Source of the DNA: an uncultured SAR116 cluster alpha proteobacterium
Lineage (GTDB): Bacteria > Pseudomonadota > Alphaproteobacteria > Puniceispirillales > Marisalimonadaceae
Assembly: GCA_902623995.1 (NCBI GenBank)
Contig: CACNWE010000008.1
Location: 1 to 64,000 of the forward strand
DNA length: 64,000 nt
Direction of reading: 5' to 3'
Part shown: one piece after another, positions 38,152 through 46,740 of the stretch
Numbering within the stretch: position 1 is the first letter of the stretch
How the letters are laid out: each line of letters starts with the position of its first letter
Notes under the pieces: generated by a model
Database searches by the model: none
What the model saw: the letters and a program-made list of their open reading frames with translations, nothing else
What the model was told of the DNA's origin: nothing
Program-made: the position numbers and the translations under genes

Positions 38152-38592
38152 TTATCCTCCAAAAAAATAAATTTGTGACGTAATGGATGAATTATTTTTT
38201 TCTTTATTTTTAAAACTTTTATCTTTTTTTATAATCAAATTTTTAATTTCATTAACACTTGGCAGGTATAATTTTTTCCCTGAATAAAGAAAGTTAGGAT
38301 TGTTTCTAACAAACGCTTTCTTGTTAAAATAAACAATCGCCAAACTCAAAATCCTGTTATTAAATGCGCTAGAACCATAGTAATTTAGCATAATATCACT
38401 TAATGTTTCATTTTTTAAAACTACGTGATTTGCACTATAATTTAAATCTCTTAAAAACAAATTATCAGAACTCATATTTCCAAGATCTGAATTTCCTCTA
38501 TACTCTAAAACAACAAAAGGTTCTGAAAATGATAATTTAGAAAGACAGATAATAAAAAGTGAAAAAAAGGATAATATCTTAATTTTTTTCAT
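38152..38592 (-). CDS. Exported LysM/FimV-like protein
   Basis: A 146-residue exported protein with an N-terminal signal peptide (residues about 1-25) and a region from about 60 to 115 that resembles the LysM-type domain of FimV/HubP: VVLKNETLSDIMLNYYG, then ILSLAIVYFNKKAFVRNN and LYSGKKLYLPS. LysM domains bind peptidoglycan. The ATG at 38592 is preferred because GGAG precedes it by 7 bases. It sits between flgT and flgA, where Vibrio carries flgO. A role in anchoring the outer rings to the cell wall is an inference. Confidence 0.6.
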   Translation of the reverse strand: MKKIKILSFFSLFIICLSKLSFSEPFVVLEYRGNSDLGNMSSDNLFLRDLNYSANHVVLKNETLSDIMLNYYGSSAFNNRILSLAIVYFNKKAFVRNNPNFLYSGKKLYLPSVNEIKNLIIKKDKSFKNKEKNNSSITSQIYFFGG

Positions 38593-38596
38593 TATA

Positions 38597-39751
38597 TTAC
38601 TCCACAAATTTTACAATTTTATTATTTAAGTTTGTTAATTTAATATTATCATTTAAAGGTAGCAAAGTACTGTGATTGTCAAAAACATCCTCAGTATGTA
38701 CTATTAGTATACTGTCATTTAACATAGAATTTTGAATTTTAATCCCATTAACTAGACCAATCTGTTTTTGTTTAAGTCCTTGTTTGCTTCCCAAATCAAC
38801 GTGAAGTTCACCCTTATTTAAAGTTAATTTGCCCTCTAAGGGGATGCATTTAATATCATTAAAAAAACTATTTATTGCCTTTAACAAATGATTATTCACA
38901 TTTTGATCAATTTTATCTATGTCTAATATAGAAATATTTTTTAAAAACTGGAATTTGCTTTCTAACTGATAATTAATGAGTAGATTATAGCTTTTTGATG
39001 TCTCTAACCTATTTTTTTGCCCTTTATATAAATCAAATGAAATTGTTAATAAATAATTAGCAAAATTATTTCTATTAGTCTTTGTAAGAACTATTTTGGG
39101 AACAAGGCTATAATTACCAGGGTGTATTGTAGGTATACCTTTTGTAATTGCATTATAATCAAAAGAAGGATTTTGAGATGATTTTACAATTTGATCAAGT
39201 TGTCTATTTTGAAAGTTATTTGTATCAACGTTTGGCAGTTTAGATATAAATTTATATATTTTTTTATACCATAATGAAGTGTACCTAGCTAATTCTGATG
39301 GGACATTTGTATCGACTGAGATTGACCCTTTAAATAAATTGATATTTATTGGTCTAATTTTACAATTAATTTTTGATAATTCACTACCTATAATAGCGCT
39401 TATTTTTAAAGTGAGGTATTCTTTATTTTGTGTTTCAGATAAAATTTTAAAATCTAGTACTCTATTTGTCGGTTTTATAACTGATTGATCATTAATTATA
39501 GTGTTTGAATTAATCGCAGAAAATCCATTAACATTAGCGCCACCTTTTAGAGCTGCAATATATATTGCATCTTCTAAAGCTCTTTTTCTAGAAGTTTCAA
39601 TATTTTCAGGTATTAAAATTGATCTACCTGTAGCTTCTACCTGTTTGAAATTAGATTTATTTTGCGCATACAAATCAGAATTAAACGATAATAAAGCTAT
39701 AAACATAAAAATTATGTTAAGATCAATTAATTTTGAAATAGTTTTATTCAT
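38597..39751 (-). CDS. flgT: FlgT-like flagellar outer-ring protein
   Basis: In Vibrio, FlgT forms the H-ring around the L/P-rings. Here a 384-residue exported protein has a signal peptide ending near SDLYAQ. It then has VEATGRSILIPENIETSRKRALEDAIYIAALKGGANV, which matches the FlgT N-terminal domain, and a C-terminal beta region with LDLGSKQGLKQKQIG-like sequence (read VDLGSKQGLK). I chose the ATG at 39751 so that the signal peptide begins normally, with an MNK start. The middle is diverged. It directly follows flgP in one operon. Confidence 0.7.
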   Translation of the reverse strand: MNKTISKLIDLNIIFMFIALLSFNSDLYAQNKSNFKQVEATGRSILIPENIETSRKRALEDAIYIAALKGGANVNGFSAINSNTIINDQSVIKPTNRVLDFKILSETQNKEYLTLKISAIIGSELSKINCKIRPININLFKGSISVDTNVPSELARYTSLWYKKIYKFISKLPNVDTNNFQNRQLDQIVKSSQNPSFDYNAITKGIPTIHPGNYSLVPKIVLTKTNRNNFANYLLTISFDLYKGQKNRLETSKSYNLLINYQLESKFQFLKNISILDIDKIDQNVNNHLLKAINSFFNDIKCIPLEGKLTLNKGELHVDLGSKQGLKQKQIGLVNGIKIQNSMLNDSILIVHTEDVFDNHSTLLPLNDNIKLTNLNNKIVKFVE

Positions 39752-39758
39752 TATATTA

Positions 39759-40280
39759 CTAAGTTCTTCTTGCACTTTTTAACATCATAAGCATCATGTC
39801 TTTATCAATTTCTAAAACTGTTTCATAAGTATCTACACCTGTAGGATTAATTCTTACTGTTTTAGCGCCTCTTATAATTCCTTTAACAACTGCTCTAAAT
39901 GTATCGTTCTGAACCATTAGATCTATTACTGTTGTATTAGAATCAACTTGAATACCATGAATTTGTTCTGCTAATTCTCTCATTGCTGCCATTCTAGCTG
40001 ATCTAATAGCCATCAATCTTTTTTGTGCATCTGTTCTGCCCGGTTGACTAGAAACAACGGCATAACCTACAGCTGAAAGAGTTGGTATTTTTTCAACAGA
40101 ACTATCAAAAACTTCTTTTAAAGCAACTATTCCATCACTTTCAGAATTAATTTGTTTTGCATTGAAATTACTTGCTGGTGAAAAATTTGAGTTTGCTAAA
40201 TTCTGCAAGCATCCGGTATTTAAAAATAATGTACAAGCTGAAACACAAACTAAAAGATTCCTACTTTTTAAAATTGACAT
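39759..40280 (-). CDS. flgP: LPP20-family flagellar lipoprotein FlgP
   Basis: FlgP is an outer-membrane lipoprotein that builds a ring or disc around the basal body in Vibrio and Campylobacter. The 173 residues have a lipobox LNTGC (Cys about residue 24). The conserved block GYAVVSSQPGRTDAQKRLMAIRSARMAAMRELAEQIHG is characteristic, and ETVLEIDKDMMLMML ends the domain. It is first in the flgP-T-LysM-A-M-N operon and has a sigma-54 type site upstream. Confidence 0.82.
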   Translation of the reverse strand: MSILKSRNLLVCVSACTLFLNTGCLQNLANSNFSPASNFNAKQINSESDGIVALKEVFDSSVEKIPTLSAVGYAVVSSQPGRTDAQKRLMAIRSARMAAMRELAEQIHGIQVDSNTTVIDLMVQNDTFRAVVKGIIRGAKTVRINPTGVDTYETVLEIDKDMMLMMLKSARRT

Positions 40281-40316
40281 GCAATACTCCTTAATAAATT
40301 TTTACAAATACAACTA

Positions 40317-40333
40317 TGCAGAATACATGCCAA
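40317..40333 (-). promoter_or_regulatory. Sigma-54 promoter of the flgP operon
   Basis: On the minus strand this reads TTGGCATGTATTCTGCA, with the 10-base spacing between GG and GC. It lies 37 bases before flgP and faces away from the flhA promoter about 70 bases off. Confidence 0.78.
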
Positions 40334-40401
40334 AAATAGTATTTATTAGTTTTATTAAGTAAGTAAATATCAGAATAGTCTTTATTAATAGCTATCTTTC
40401 T

Positions 40402-40418
40402 TTGGCATTATTTTTGCT
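40402..40418 (+). promoter_or_regulatory. Sigma-54 promoter of the flhA operon
   Basis: TTGGCATTATTTTTGCT on the plus strand, with GG at 40404 and GC at 40416 and a TTTGC -12 box. It lies about 95 bases before flhA and is divergent from the flgP promoter. Confidence 0.82.
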
Positions 40419-40512
40419 TCTTTATTTTTCAATTATTATTATGAAACTCAAATTAAATAACTAATTGTTTTTATTGTATAATTTATTTGGGCTATAAATT
40501 TAAGGAGATGTC

Positions 40513-42633
40513 ATGAATTTGACAAATACATTAGCAACACAATTTTTTGCATCAGATAAATTAAAACCTTTCGGCTTACCTGTAGCTATTTTAATATTAA
40601 TGGTTATGATGGTTATACCACTTCCCTCTATATTATTAGATGTTTTTTTTACAACAAATATTTTACTTTCATTATTAATATTAATGGTCTGTATTCACAC
40701 TTTTAGACCTTTAGATTTTTCAAGTTTTCCTACAGTTCTCTTATTCGCTACAATTTTAAGACTTGCTTTAAATGTAGCGTCTACCAGAATAGTTCTAAGC
40801 GCTGGCCATACTGGACCTGATGCAGCAGGCAAAGTTATTGAAGCTTTTGGAGAATTTGTTATTGCTGGGAATTATGTTGTTGGTATTTTTGTTTTTGCAA
40901 TATTAATAATCATAAATTTAATAGTTATAACTAAAGGAGCAGGAAGAGTTTCTGAAGTTTCTGCAAGATTTACATTAGATGCTATGCCCGGAAAACAGAT
41001 GGCTATTGACGCCGACTTAAATGCAGGTCTTTTAACTAGCGAGGAAGCAAAACAAAGAAGAGATGACATTGCTAAAGAAGCAGATTTTTATGGTTCAATG
41101 GATGGTGCGTCAAAATTTGTAAAAGGCGATGCAATTGCTGGAATTTTAATTCTTCTAATTAATATAATTGGAGGTCTTGTAATAGGAATTGCTCAACATG
41201 ATTTACCTGTTTCAGTTGCAGCTGAAAATTATATCATTTTATCTGTAGGTGATGGGTTGGTCGCTCAAATACCCTCTTTGCTGTTAGCAATAGCTACTGC
41301 TATTATAGTTACTAGAGTATCAACTAGCCAAGATTTATCAAAACAAATTGGTTCTCAAATAGGAGTAAAGCAAGCATGGTTGCCTAGCGCATGTGTTTTA
41401 TTTCTTCTAGGTTTAATTCCTGGCATGCCAAACACACTATTTTTAATTGGCTCAGCTATAACTTTTATGGTTTGGTGGATTCTTAGAAAAAATAATGAAA
41501 GTTTTGATAATGGTGACACGAAGGTTTCTGAACATAATAAGGATATTAAAAACACCGAAAATGAAGAAGATGAAAATACTATATCTTTATCAGAAATTGC
41601 TGATAATTCTTCAATATCAATGCAACTAGGTTATGGACTAATACAACTTGTTGATGATGAAAATGATGGGCCATTAATTGCTAGAATAACAGGTGTTAGA
41701 AAACAAATTTCAAAAGAATTAGGTTTTATTGTACCTCAAGTAAGAATTAGAGATGATTTAACATTAGAAGCAAACCACTATAGAATTAGAATTGGACAAG
41801 AAATTGTCGCAGAAGATAAAATTTTTCCTCAACTACTTTTAGCAATCCCAGGAGATAATGCTCAAACAAAAATTGAAGGAACAAACGTTAAAGATCCAAG
41901 TTTCAACATGGACGCTACATGGATTGAGCCTCATCAACAAGCTAGAGCTGAAAATTTAGGATACATGGTAGTTGAACCTGAAGCTGTTATTGCAACTCAT
42001 TTAAATCAAATTCTTTCTAAACAAGCCGCTGAATTACTTGGTCAAGATGATGTTCAATTGCTTTTGGACAATCTAGCAAAAACATCACCACAACTGGTAT
42101 CTTCAACTGTGCCTAAATTAGTTCCATTAAATATTCTTACAACAATACTAAAAACCTTACTTGCTGAAAAAATGCCAATAAGTGATCTAAAACGTATATT
42201 AGAGGTTTTAGCAAGTCAAAATGTTAAAAACATGACACCAATAGAATTAGCAGAAGCAATAAGACCAACAATTTCAGGGTTATTAATACAACAAATTGCA
42301 CCCTTAAATAGTGCTCTTCCAATAATAACATTCTCTGCTGATTTAGAACAACTTATAGTAAATGTGGCGAAGCAAACAGGAGCAAATGGCCTGATACTAG
42401 AAGCTAATCTTATTCAAAAGATAGTCTCAGCTATAAATACAGTTACGGAAAAAATGCAAAGTGAAAATAGAAAGGCTGTAATGATTACAGCACCTGTAAT
42501 TAGACGAGATTTATCTCATATGCTCAGACAACATATTCCATCATTAGATGTCCTTTCATTTACTGAATTGCCAGATAACAAAAAAATAGAGGTAGTTGCA
42601 AACATTGGCTCAGAAGATGAAGAAAAAAATTAA
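40513..42633 (+). CDS. flhA: Flagellar type III export gate protein
   Basis: FlhA is the main proton-driven gate of flagellar export. The 706 residues have eight N-terminal membrane segments, the FHIPEP-type block ILRLALNVASTRIVL, and GRVSEVSARFTLDAMPGKQMAIDADLNAG. The large cytosolic domain begins near residue 350 and contains GYGLIQLVD, HLNQILSKQAAELLGQDDVQLLLDNL and APVIRRDLSHMLRQ. Length is normal. The start follows AGGAG by 5 bases. It opens the operon flhA-flhF-flhG-fliA. Confidence 0.97.
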   Translation: MNLTNTLATQFFASDKLKPFGLPVAILILMVMMVIPLPSILLDVFFTTNILLSLLILMVCIHTFRPLDFSSFPTVLLFATILRLALNVASTRIVLSAGHTGPDAAGKVIEAFGEFVIAGNYVVGIFVFAILIIINLIVITKGAGRVSEVSARFTLDAMPGKQMAIDADLNAGLLTSEEAKQRRDDIAKEADFYGSMDGASKFVKGDAIAGILILLINIIGGLVIGIAQHDLPVSVAAENYIILSVGDGLVAQIPSLLLAIATAIIVTRVSTSQDLSKQIGSQIGVKQAWLPSACVLFLLGLIPGMPNTLFLIGSAITFMVWWILRKNNESFDNGDTKVSEHNKDIKNTENEEDENTISLSEIADNSSISMQLGYGLIQLVDDENDGPLIARITGVRKQISKELGFIVPQVRIRDDLTLEANHYRIRIGQEIVAEDKIFPQLLLAIPGDNAQTKIEGTNVKDPSFNMDATWIEPHQQARAENLGYMVVEPEAVIATHLNQILSKQAAELLGQDDVQLLLDNLAKTSPQLVSSTVPKLVPLNILTTILKTLLAEKMPISDLKRILEVLASQNVKNMTPIELAEAIRPTISGLLIQQIAPLNSALPIITFSADLEQLIVNVAKQTGANGLILEANLIQKIVSAINTVTEKMQSENRKAVMITAPVIRRDLSHMLRQHIPSLDVLSFTELPDNKKIEVVANIGSEDEEKN

Positions 42634-42660
42634 ATTTATTAAAAAATCACGGAGAAAAAA

Positions 42661-43875
42661 ATGACACAGCATAAAGTAGTTGCAGAAGACAGTTTATCAG
42701 CAATGGATGAAATATCAAGAGTACTTGGGAAAGAAGCTGTAATATTAAACACTCAGAAAGTGAATGGAAAAATTGAAATTTTGGGATCTAATAATATTGA
42801 AGATATAGCTTCTTCTAATGCAAAGAAGATAAATAAACAAAAAAGTAATTTTAGTCGCTTATTTACAAATCAAGCTTTAGAAAAAGATAATCAGGCTAGA
42901 AGATATAATACAATTTTACAAAATCAAAATATAAAAAGTGATTTAAACTTACATAATCTAAATGAAACTAAAACTGATCTTAAAGAGGTTAAGAGTGATA
43001 ATTTTGATAAAAAATTTGTTGATATTGGAACTTTTGAAACATTTTCAAATAAATTAGAAAACATGCTAAAAAACATGATTATCTCAGATATAGACGATTA
43101 CAGTAAAGATAAAAATAATTCATTAACAATTGATTTATTGAAAAAAGGATTTTCAAAAAAAGTTATATCTGAGTTTCAAGAAAAAATAATTAACAATAAA
43201 GAAATTTCAGATTTGGAATTAATTTTTTATCACCATTTAGCAAAAAAATTAATTTTTCCTTATGAGGATCAGATCAAAAACTCAAATGTTCTGTTTTTGA
43301 ACGGTCCATCTGGCTCAGGGAAAACAACCTTATGCGCAAAGATTGCTTCATATATTTTGGATAATTTACTTTCTACAAACGAAAAACATAAATTATCAAT
43401 CATAAATTTTGGTCCAAAATCCTCAGACTATTCTGAACTTTTAAATTTTGGAAAGTTATTAAATTTAAATGTAGCATCAGTTTCATCATTGGACGATTTA
43501 ATTCAATATATTGAAGAAAATAGAATTAAAACCAAATTAATAATCGATGTATCACAAGAATATAAAAATTTATCAGGATATTTAGATTATTTAGAAAAAA
43601 TAGCTCGAAATGAGAAGTGTTCTAATTTATTGACCATACCTGCAAGTTCTAATAAAAATATGATCAATTCAATTATGAATTTTTATAAAAATTCATTTCC
43701 TACAATGGTGCTTACAAAATTGGACGAATCACATATAAGTGCAGAAGAGTTATCAATTTTGGCAGAATTAAATTGTAAAATTGGTATTTTATCAGGTTCA
43801 AGATCAATTATCGGTTCAATAGCTTTTGCTAAAAGTGAAGTTTTGGCACAATATATGAAAGACATTAGTATATAA
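42661..43875 (+). CDS. flhF: Flagellar placement GTPase
   Basis: FlhF is an SRP-type GTPase that places polar flagella. The 404 residues have an N-terminal basic region starting like other FlhF proteins (EDSLSAMDEISRVLGKEAVILNTQKV). An NG domain follows, with the P-loop LNGPSGSGKTTLCAKIA (about residue 215). A conserved LTKLDE motif lies near residue 347. The middle is a low-complexity linker. It is followed by flhG, the usual partner that sets flagellar number. Confidence 0.9.
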   Translation: MTQHKVVAEDSLSAMDEISRVLGKEAVILNTQKVNGKIEILGSNNIEDIASSNAKKINKQKSNFSRLFTNQALEKDNQARRYNTILQNQNIKSDLNLHNLNETKTDLKEVKSDNFDKKFVDIGTFETFSNKLENMLKNMIISDIDDYSKDKNNSLTIDLLKKGFSKKVISEFQEKIINNKEISDLELIFYHHLAKKLIFPYEDQIKNSNVLFLNGPSGSGKTTLCAKIASYILDNLLSTNEKHKLSIINFGPKSSDYSELLNFGKLLNLNVASVSSLDDLIQYIEENRIKTKLIIDVSQEYKNLSGYLDYLEKIARNEKCSNLLTIPASSNKNMINSIMNFYKNSFPTMVLTKLDESHISAEELSILAELNCKIGILSGSRSIIGSIAFAKSEVLAQYMKDISI

Positions 43876-43895
43876 ATTAATAATTAGGATTATTT

Positions 43896-44672
43896 ATGAC
43901 TGCAACAATAGCTATAACTTCTGGAAAAGGAGGAGTAGGTAAAACTACAGTAGCCGTTAATCTTGCTTTGAGCCTAGCTCTACAAAATAAAGAAACGCTT
44001 CTTTTAGATGCTGATTTAGGAATGGCGAATGCACATATTCTGCTTGGGATAAATCCAAAATATTCCTTAGATGACTTTGTTACTGGTAATTTGTCAATTG
44101 ATAAAGTAATTACAACTATAAATGGGAGCTTAAAATTTGTATCAGGTGGTAACGCAATAAATAACCTATTAAATTTAAGTGATCTTGAGCGTCATAAAAT
44201 TATCAAAAGTTTTAATGATCTCAAAAAGAAACCTGAATTCATGTTAATTGATGTTGGCGCTGGTGCAGAATCTTCATCGATGACATTTATGGCATCAGCA
44301 GACAAAATAATAGTCGTTATTACAGGGGAACCTACAAGTTTCATTGATGCATACACTTTAATAAAAACTTCTTTTTTAGATTATAAAATGAATAATTTTG
44401 GAATTATTATAAATATGGCATCATCACCAATGCAAGCCAAATTAAATTTTGACAAATTTCAATCAATTACTCAAAAGTTTTTAGATGTTAACTTAAAATA
44501 CGTTGGACAAATTCCAAACTCACAAAGAATTAGAAACTCAATTATTTCAAGGACAGCAGTAGTTTCTTCAAAAAATAATAATATTGAAACTAAAGCTTTC
44601 TATGAACTTTCTTCCGAAATATTGCTCGTTGAGACTAATAAAACTGGTTCAATTAAATTTTTTGATAATTAA
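43896..44672 (+). CDS. flhG: MinD-like flagellar number regulator (FlhG/FleN)
   Basis: A 258-residue MinD/ParA-type ATPase with the deviant Walker A motif TSGKGGVGKTTVAVNLA at residues 8-24 and LLLDADLGMANAHILLGI. The switch block is FMLIDVGAGAES. The position right after flhF and before fliA is that of FlhG/FleN, which limits the number of polar flagella and counteracts FlhF. In gammaproteobacterial relatives it also restrains the sigma-54 flagellar activator. That fits the sigma-54 sites in the window, although no activator gene lies in it. Confidence 0.9.
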   Translation: MTATIAITSGKGGVGKTTVAVNLALSLALQNKETLLLDADLGMANAHILLGINPKYSLDDFVTGNLSIDKVITTINGSLKFVSGGNAINNLLNLSDLERHKIIKSFNDLKKKPEFMLIDVGAGAESSSMTFMASADKIIVVITGEPTSFIDAYTLIKTSFLDYKMNNFGIIINMASSPMQAKLNFDKFQSITQKFLDVNLKYVGQIPNSQRIRNSIISRTAVVSSKNNNIETKAFYELSSEILLVETNKTGSIKFFDN

Positions 44673-44693
44673 AATAATTATGAAAGTATCAAT

Positions 44694-45398
44694 ATGAACA
44701 ATTATTCAAAAATTATTAAGCCAAACATTAATCAATTAATTAATGATAATACAAATTTAGTCAAAAAAATTTCGTGGCATTTGCACGGACGAGTAAATGC
44801 TATTGTTGACATTGAAGATATAATTCAAATAGGGATGCTAGGCTTAATTTCAGCTGCGCAAAATTATGTACCTCAACAAAAGGCCTCTTTTGCTGCATAT
44901 GCAAGTATAAGAATTAAAGGTGAAATTTTAGATTATTTGAGAAAAAGTTCTAATTTGGATAGAACAACAATCTTAATTAAAAAAAATTCAGAAAAAGCAA
45001 TTAATCATTTAAGAAATAAATTAGGACGAGAACCCTATCAAAATGAGATAGCTAATGAGCTTGGCATGTCGTCTCAAAAATATCTAGAATGGTCTCACGC
45101 ATTTGAAGCAAGTGTTATTAAAAGTTTAGAAGATTCATATGACGATTATTCTAATTGGTTTGTTACAAACGATTTAAATCCTGAAGAACAAGTGAATGAT
45201 GCAGAACTAAGAGATAATTTAAAAGAAGCTTTAAAAACATTAGAAGGTAAAGAAGCTCTTGTTATACAATTATATTTTGTAGAAGAATTAAATATTTATG
45301 AAATTGCTGAAGTTATGGAAGTTACGACTGGAAGAGTATCCCAAATTAAAACCTCTGCTATAAAAAGAATTAGAGATCAACTTAAAAAAGACAATTAA
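44694..45398 (+). CDS. fliA: Flagellar sigma factor 28
   Basis: FliA directs RNA polymerase to late flagellar genes. The 234 residues show region 2 (DIEDIIQIGMLGLISAAQNYVP and FAAYASIRIKGEILDYLRKSS), region 3 (LGREPYQNEIANELGMSSQKY) and region 4 (LEGKEALVIQLYFVEELNIYEIAEVMEVTTGRVSQIKTSAIKRIR). It sits 21 bases after flhG. Its antagonist flgM is at 37062. No flagellin gene is present in the window. Confidence 0.94.
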   Translation: MNNYSKIIKPNINQLINDNTNLVKKISWHLHGRVNAIVDIEDIIQIGMLGLISAAQNYVPQQKASFAAYASIRIKGEILDYLRKSSNLDRTTILIKKNSEKAINHLRNKLGREPYQNEIANELGMSSQKYLEWSHAFEASVIKSLEDSYDDYSNWFVTNDLNPEEQVNDAELRDNLKEALKTLEGKEALVIQLYFVEELNIYEIAEVMEVTTGRVSQIKTSAIKRIRDQLKKDN

Positions 45399-45405
45399 TT
45401 TTATA

Positions 45406-45786
45406 ATGCAAAAATTAGAAATGCTAATAAAGACAGTAGATGCGCATTATGACAGCAAGCATCAAATACAATGTTTTTATTTATCGTGTAGTCTTCTTAA
45501 TATTGCCAGAGGTACTTGTAATCTAATGATTGTTAATGATAAAAGCAATTTTCAAAATAAAATTACAATAAAATATGAAAGAGCAGTAATGTCTGGCTCA
45601 ATACGAGTAAAAGACGATTATTTCAATACATTGGGAAAACAATTATCAATAAAGAATGAACGACCAGCTAGGTTGGAATTAATAATTAATGATAAATTAA
45701 ATATTAACAAGAATGGTATATTGTTTCTTGAAAAAGAATTAATTACAGAAGTATTAGATTATAAATTTTTTATTCCTTTGTTATAA
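45406..45786 (+). CDS. Hypothetical protein after fliA
   Basis: A soluble 126-residue protein that I do not recognise. It starts 7 bases after fliA, so it is probably the last gene of the flhA operon. It has no signal peptide or membrane segment and reads as a mixed alpha/beta protein with two or three Cys near the N-terminus (IQCFYLSC and RGTC). It is convergent with the hook-like gene, 13 bases away. Confidence 0.55.
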   Translation: MQKLEMLIKTVDAHYDSKHQIQCFYLSCSLLNIARGTCNLMIVNDKSNFQNKITIKYERAVMSGSIRVKDDYFNTLGKQLSIKNERPARLELIINDKLNINKNGILFLEKELITEVLDYKFFIPLL

Positions 45787-45799
45787 GAAAATTATACTA

Positions 45800-46603
45800 T
45801 TACCCATCAATTAATCTTTTTGTGACATCAACTTCCGTCTGAAGAAGCCTAGAAACACCTGAAAATGCTTGTTGTGCTTTGAGCATAGTAATCATCTCAG
45901 AGGTAATGTCTACGTTAGATCTTTCTAAATTTCCAGATTCAATTTTGCCAAATGCATTATTCATCGGAATGCCAAAATTTGGCAGTCCTGATTTTGCATT
46001 AATTTGATAACGATTATTGCCAACCTGTCTCAATCCAGTTTCATTAGGAAATGAAGCAAGAATAAAATTTCCAATAATTACTTCTTCGTCAAGTCCATAA
46101 GTGGCGGTAATTTTACCTTTTGAATTTACATTTATATTTGATATTAATGATATGCTTTGATCTTCATTTGTTTTTTGGGGAGGTATGATTAAATTTTTTA
46201 AAACCTCATTATCTTGACCAAGATAACCCATTACTTTTAATCCATCATTAGTAACCACTTCTCCTGTTGCAGTTAAATTAAATGAGCCATCTCGTGTAAA
46301 ATAAGGGGTTTCAATATTATCTTCATGAATAACTGGGAAAAATCCTAATCCTGTTATAGCTAAGTCTAAAGCACCATTGGTTGTCTTCAGTGATCCCTGG
46401 CTCATCTGCAAAAGTGGATCATTAATACCAACACCTTGGCCAGTAAATTTATTGGGAGACGATGATCTATCTTTTGAGTAAATATGTTCAAAATTTGTTT
46501 TACTCTTTTTGAATGCTGTACTATTTACATTTGCAATATTATTTGAAACTATCCCAATTTCTTTAGTGTTTGCATTGAGGGCGCTTTTTAAAATTGATAA
46601 CAT
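45800..46603 (-). CDS. Additional short hook/rod family protein (FlgE/FlgF/FlgG-like)
   Basis: A flagellar axial protein of 267 residues. The N-terminus (LKSALNANTKEIGIVSNNIANVNSTAFKKSKTNFE), the central LDLAITGLGFFPV and the C-terminus (ESGNLERSNVDITSEMITMLKAQQAFSGVSRLLQTEVDV) are all family hallmarks. LERSNVDITSEM is most like FlgE, but the length fits FlgG or a minimal FlgE. FlgE, FlgF and FlgG are already encoded at 28-34 kb, so this is a fourth member, on its own with its own sigma-54 type site. It could be a short hook protein, a hook adaptor, or a second-system remnant. Confidence 0.85.
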   Translation of the reverse strand: MLSILKSALNANTKEIGIVSNNIANVNSTAFKKSKTNFEHIYSKDRSSSPNKFTGQGVGINDPLLQMSQGSLKTTNGALDLAITGLGFFPVIHEDNIETPYFTRDGSFNLTATGEVVTNDGLKVMGYLGQDNEVLKNLIIPPQKTNEDQSISLISNINVNSKGKITATYGLDEEVIIGNFILASFPNETGLRQVGNNRYQINAKSGLPNFGIPMNNAFGKIESGNLERSNVDITSEMITMLKAQQAFSGVSRLLQTEVDVTKRLIDG

Positions 46604-46629
46604 TTCAGATCTCCTGTTTCTTTTTTTGG

Positions 46630-46646
46630 AGCAAAATTTATGCCAT
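46630..46646 (-). promoter_or_regulatory. Sigma-54 promoter of the extra hook-like gene
   Basis: On the minus strand it reads ATGGCATAAATTTTGCT with the exact 10-base spacing. It lies 27 bases before the start of the 267-residue hook-like gene. Confidence 0.78.
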
Positions 46647-46674
46647 TGACTTTATATTAAATAAAATTTTATAA
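46646..46674 (+). promoter_or_regulatory. Possible sigma-70 type promoter of the NHLP-like gene
   Basis: TTGACT, 17 bases, then TTATAA, about 65 bases before the next plus-strand start. The region is AT-rich, so chance matches are likely; the good -35 box is what makes it worth listing. Confidence 0.4.
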
Positions 46675-46740
46675 ACATATTGCTAATATTAACGTATTTG
46701 TATTTAATATAATCCAATTAGAATCTGGAGTTTTAGTCAA

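Noticed and set aside
44694-45398. Heat-shock or general sigma-70 factor
   Set aside because: Region 2-4 pattern, size and position after flhG fit FliA (sigma-28).
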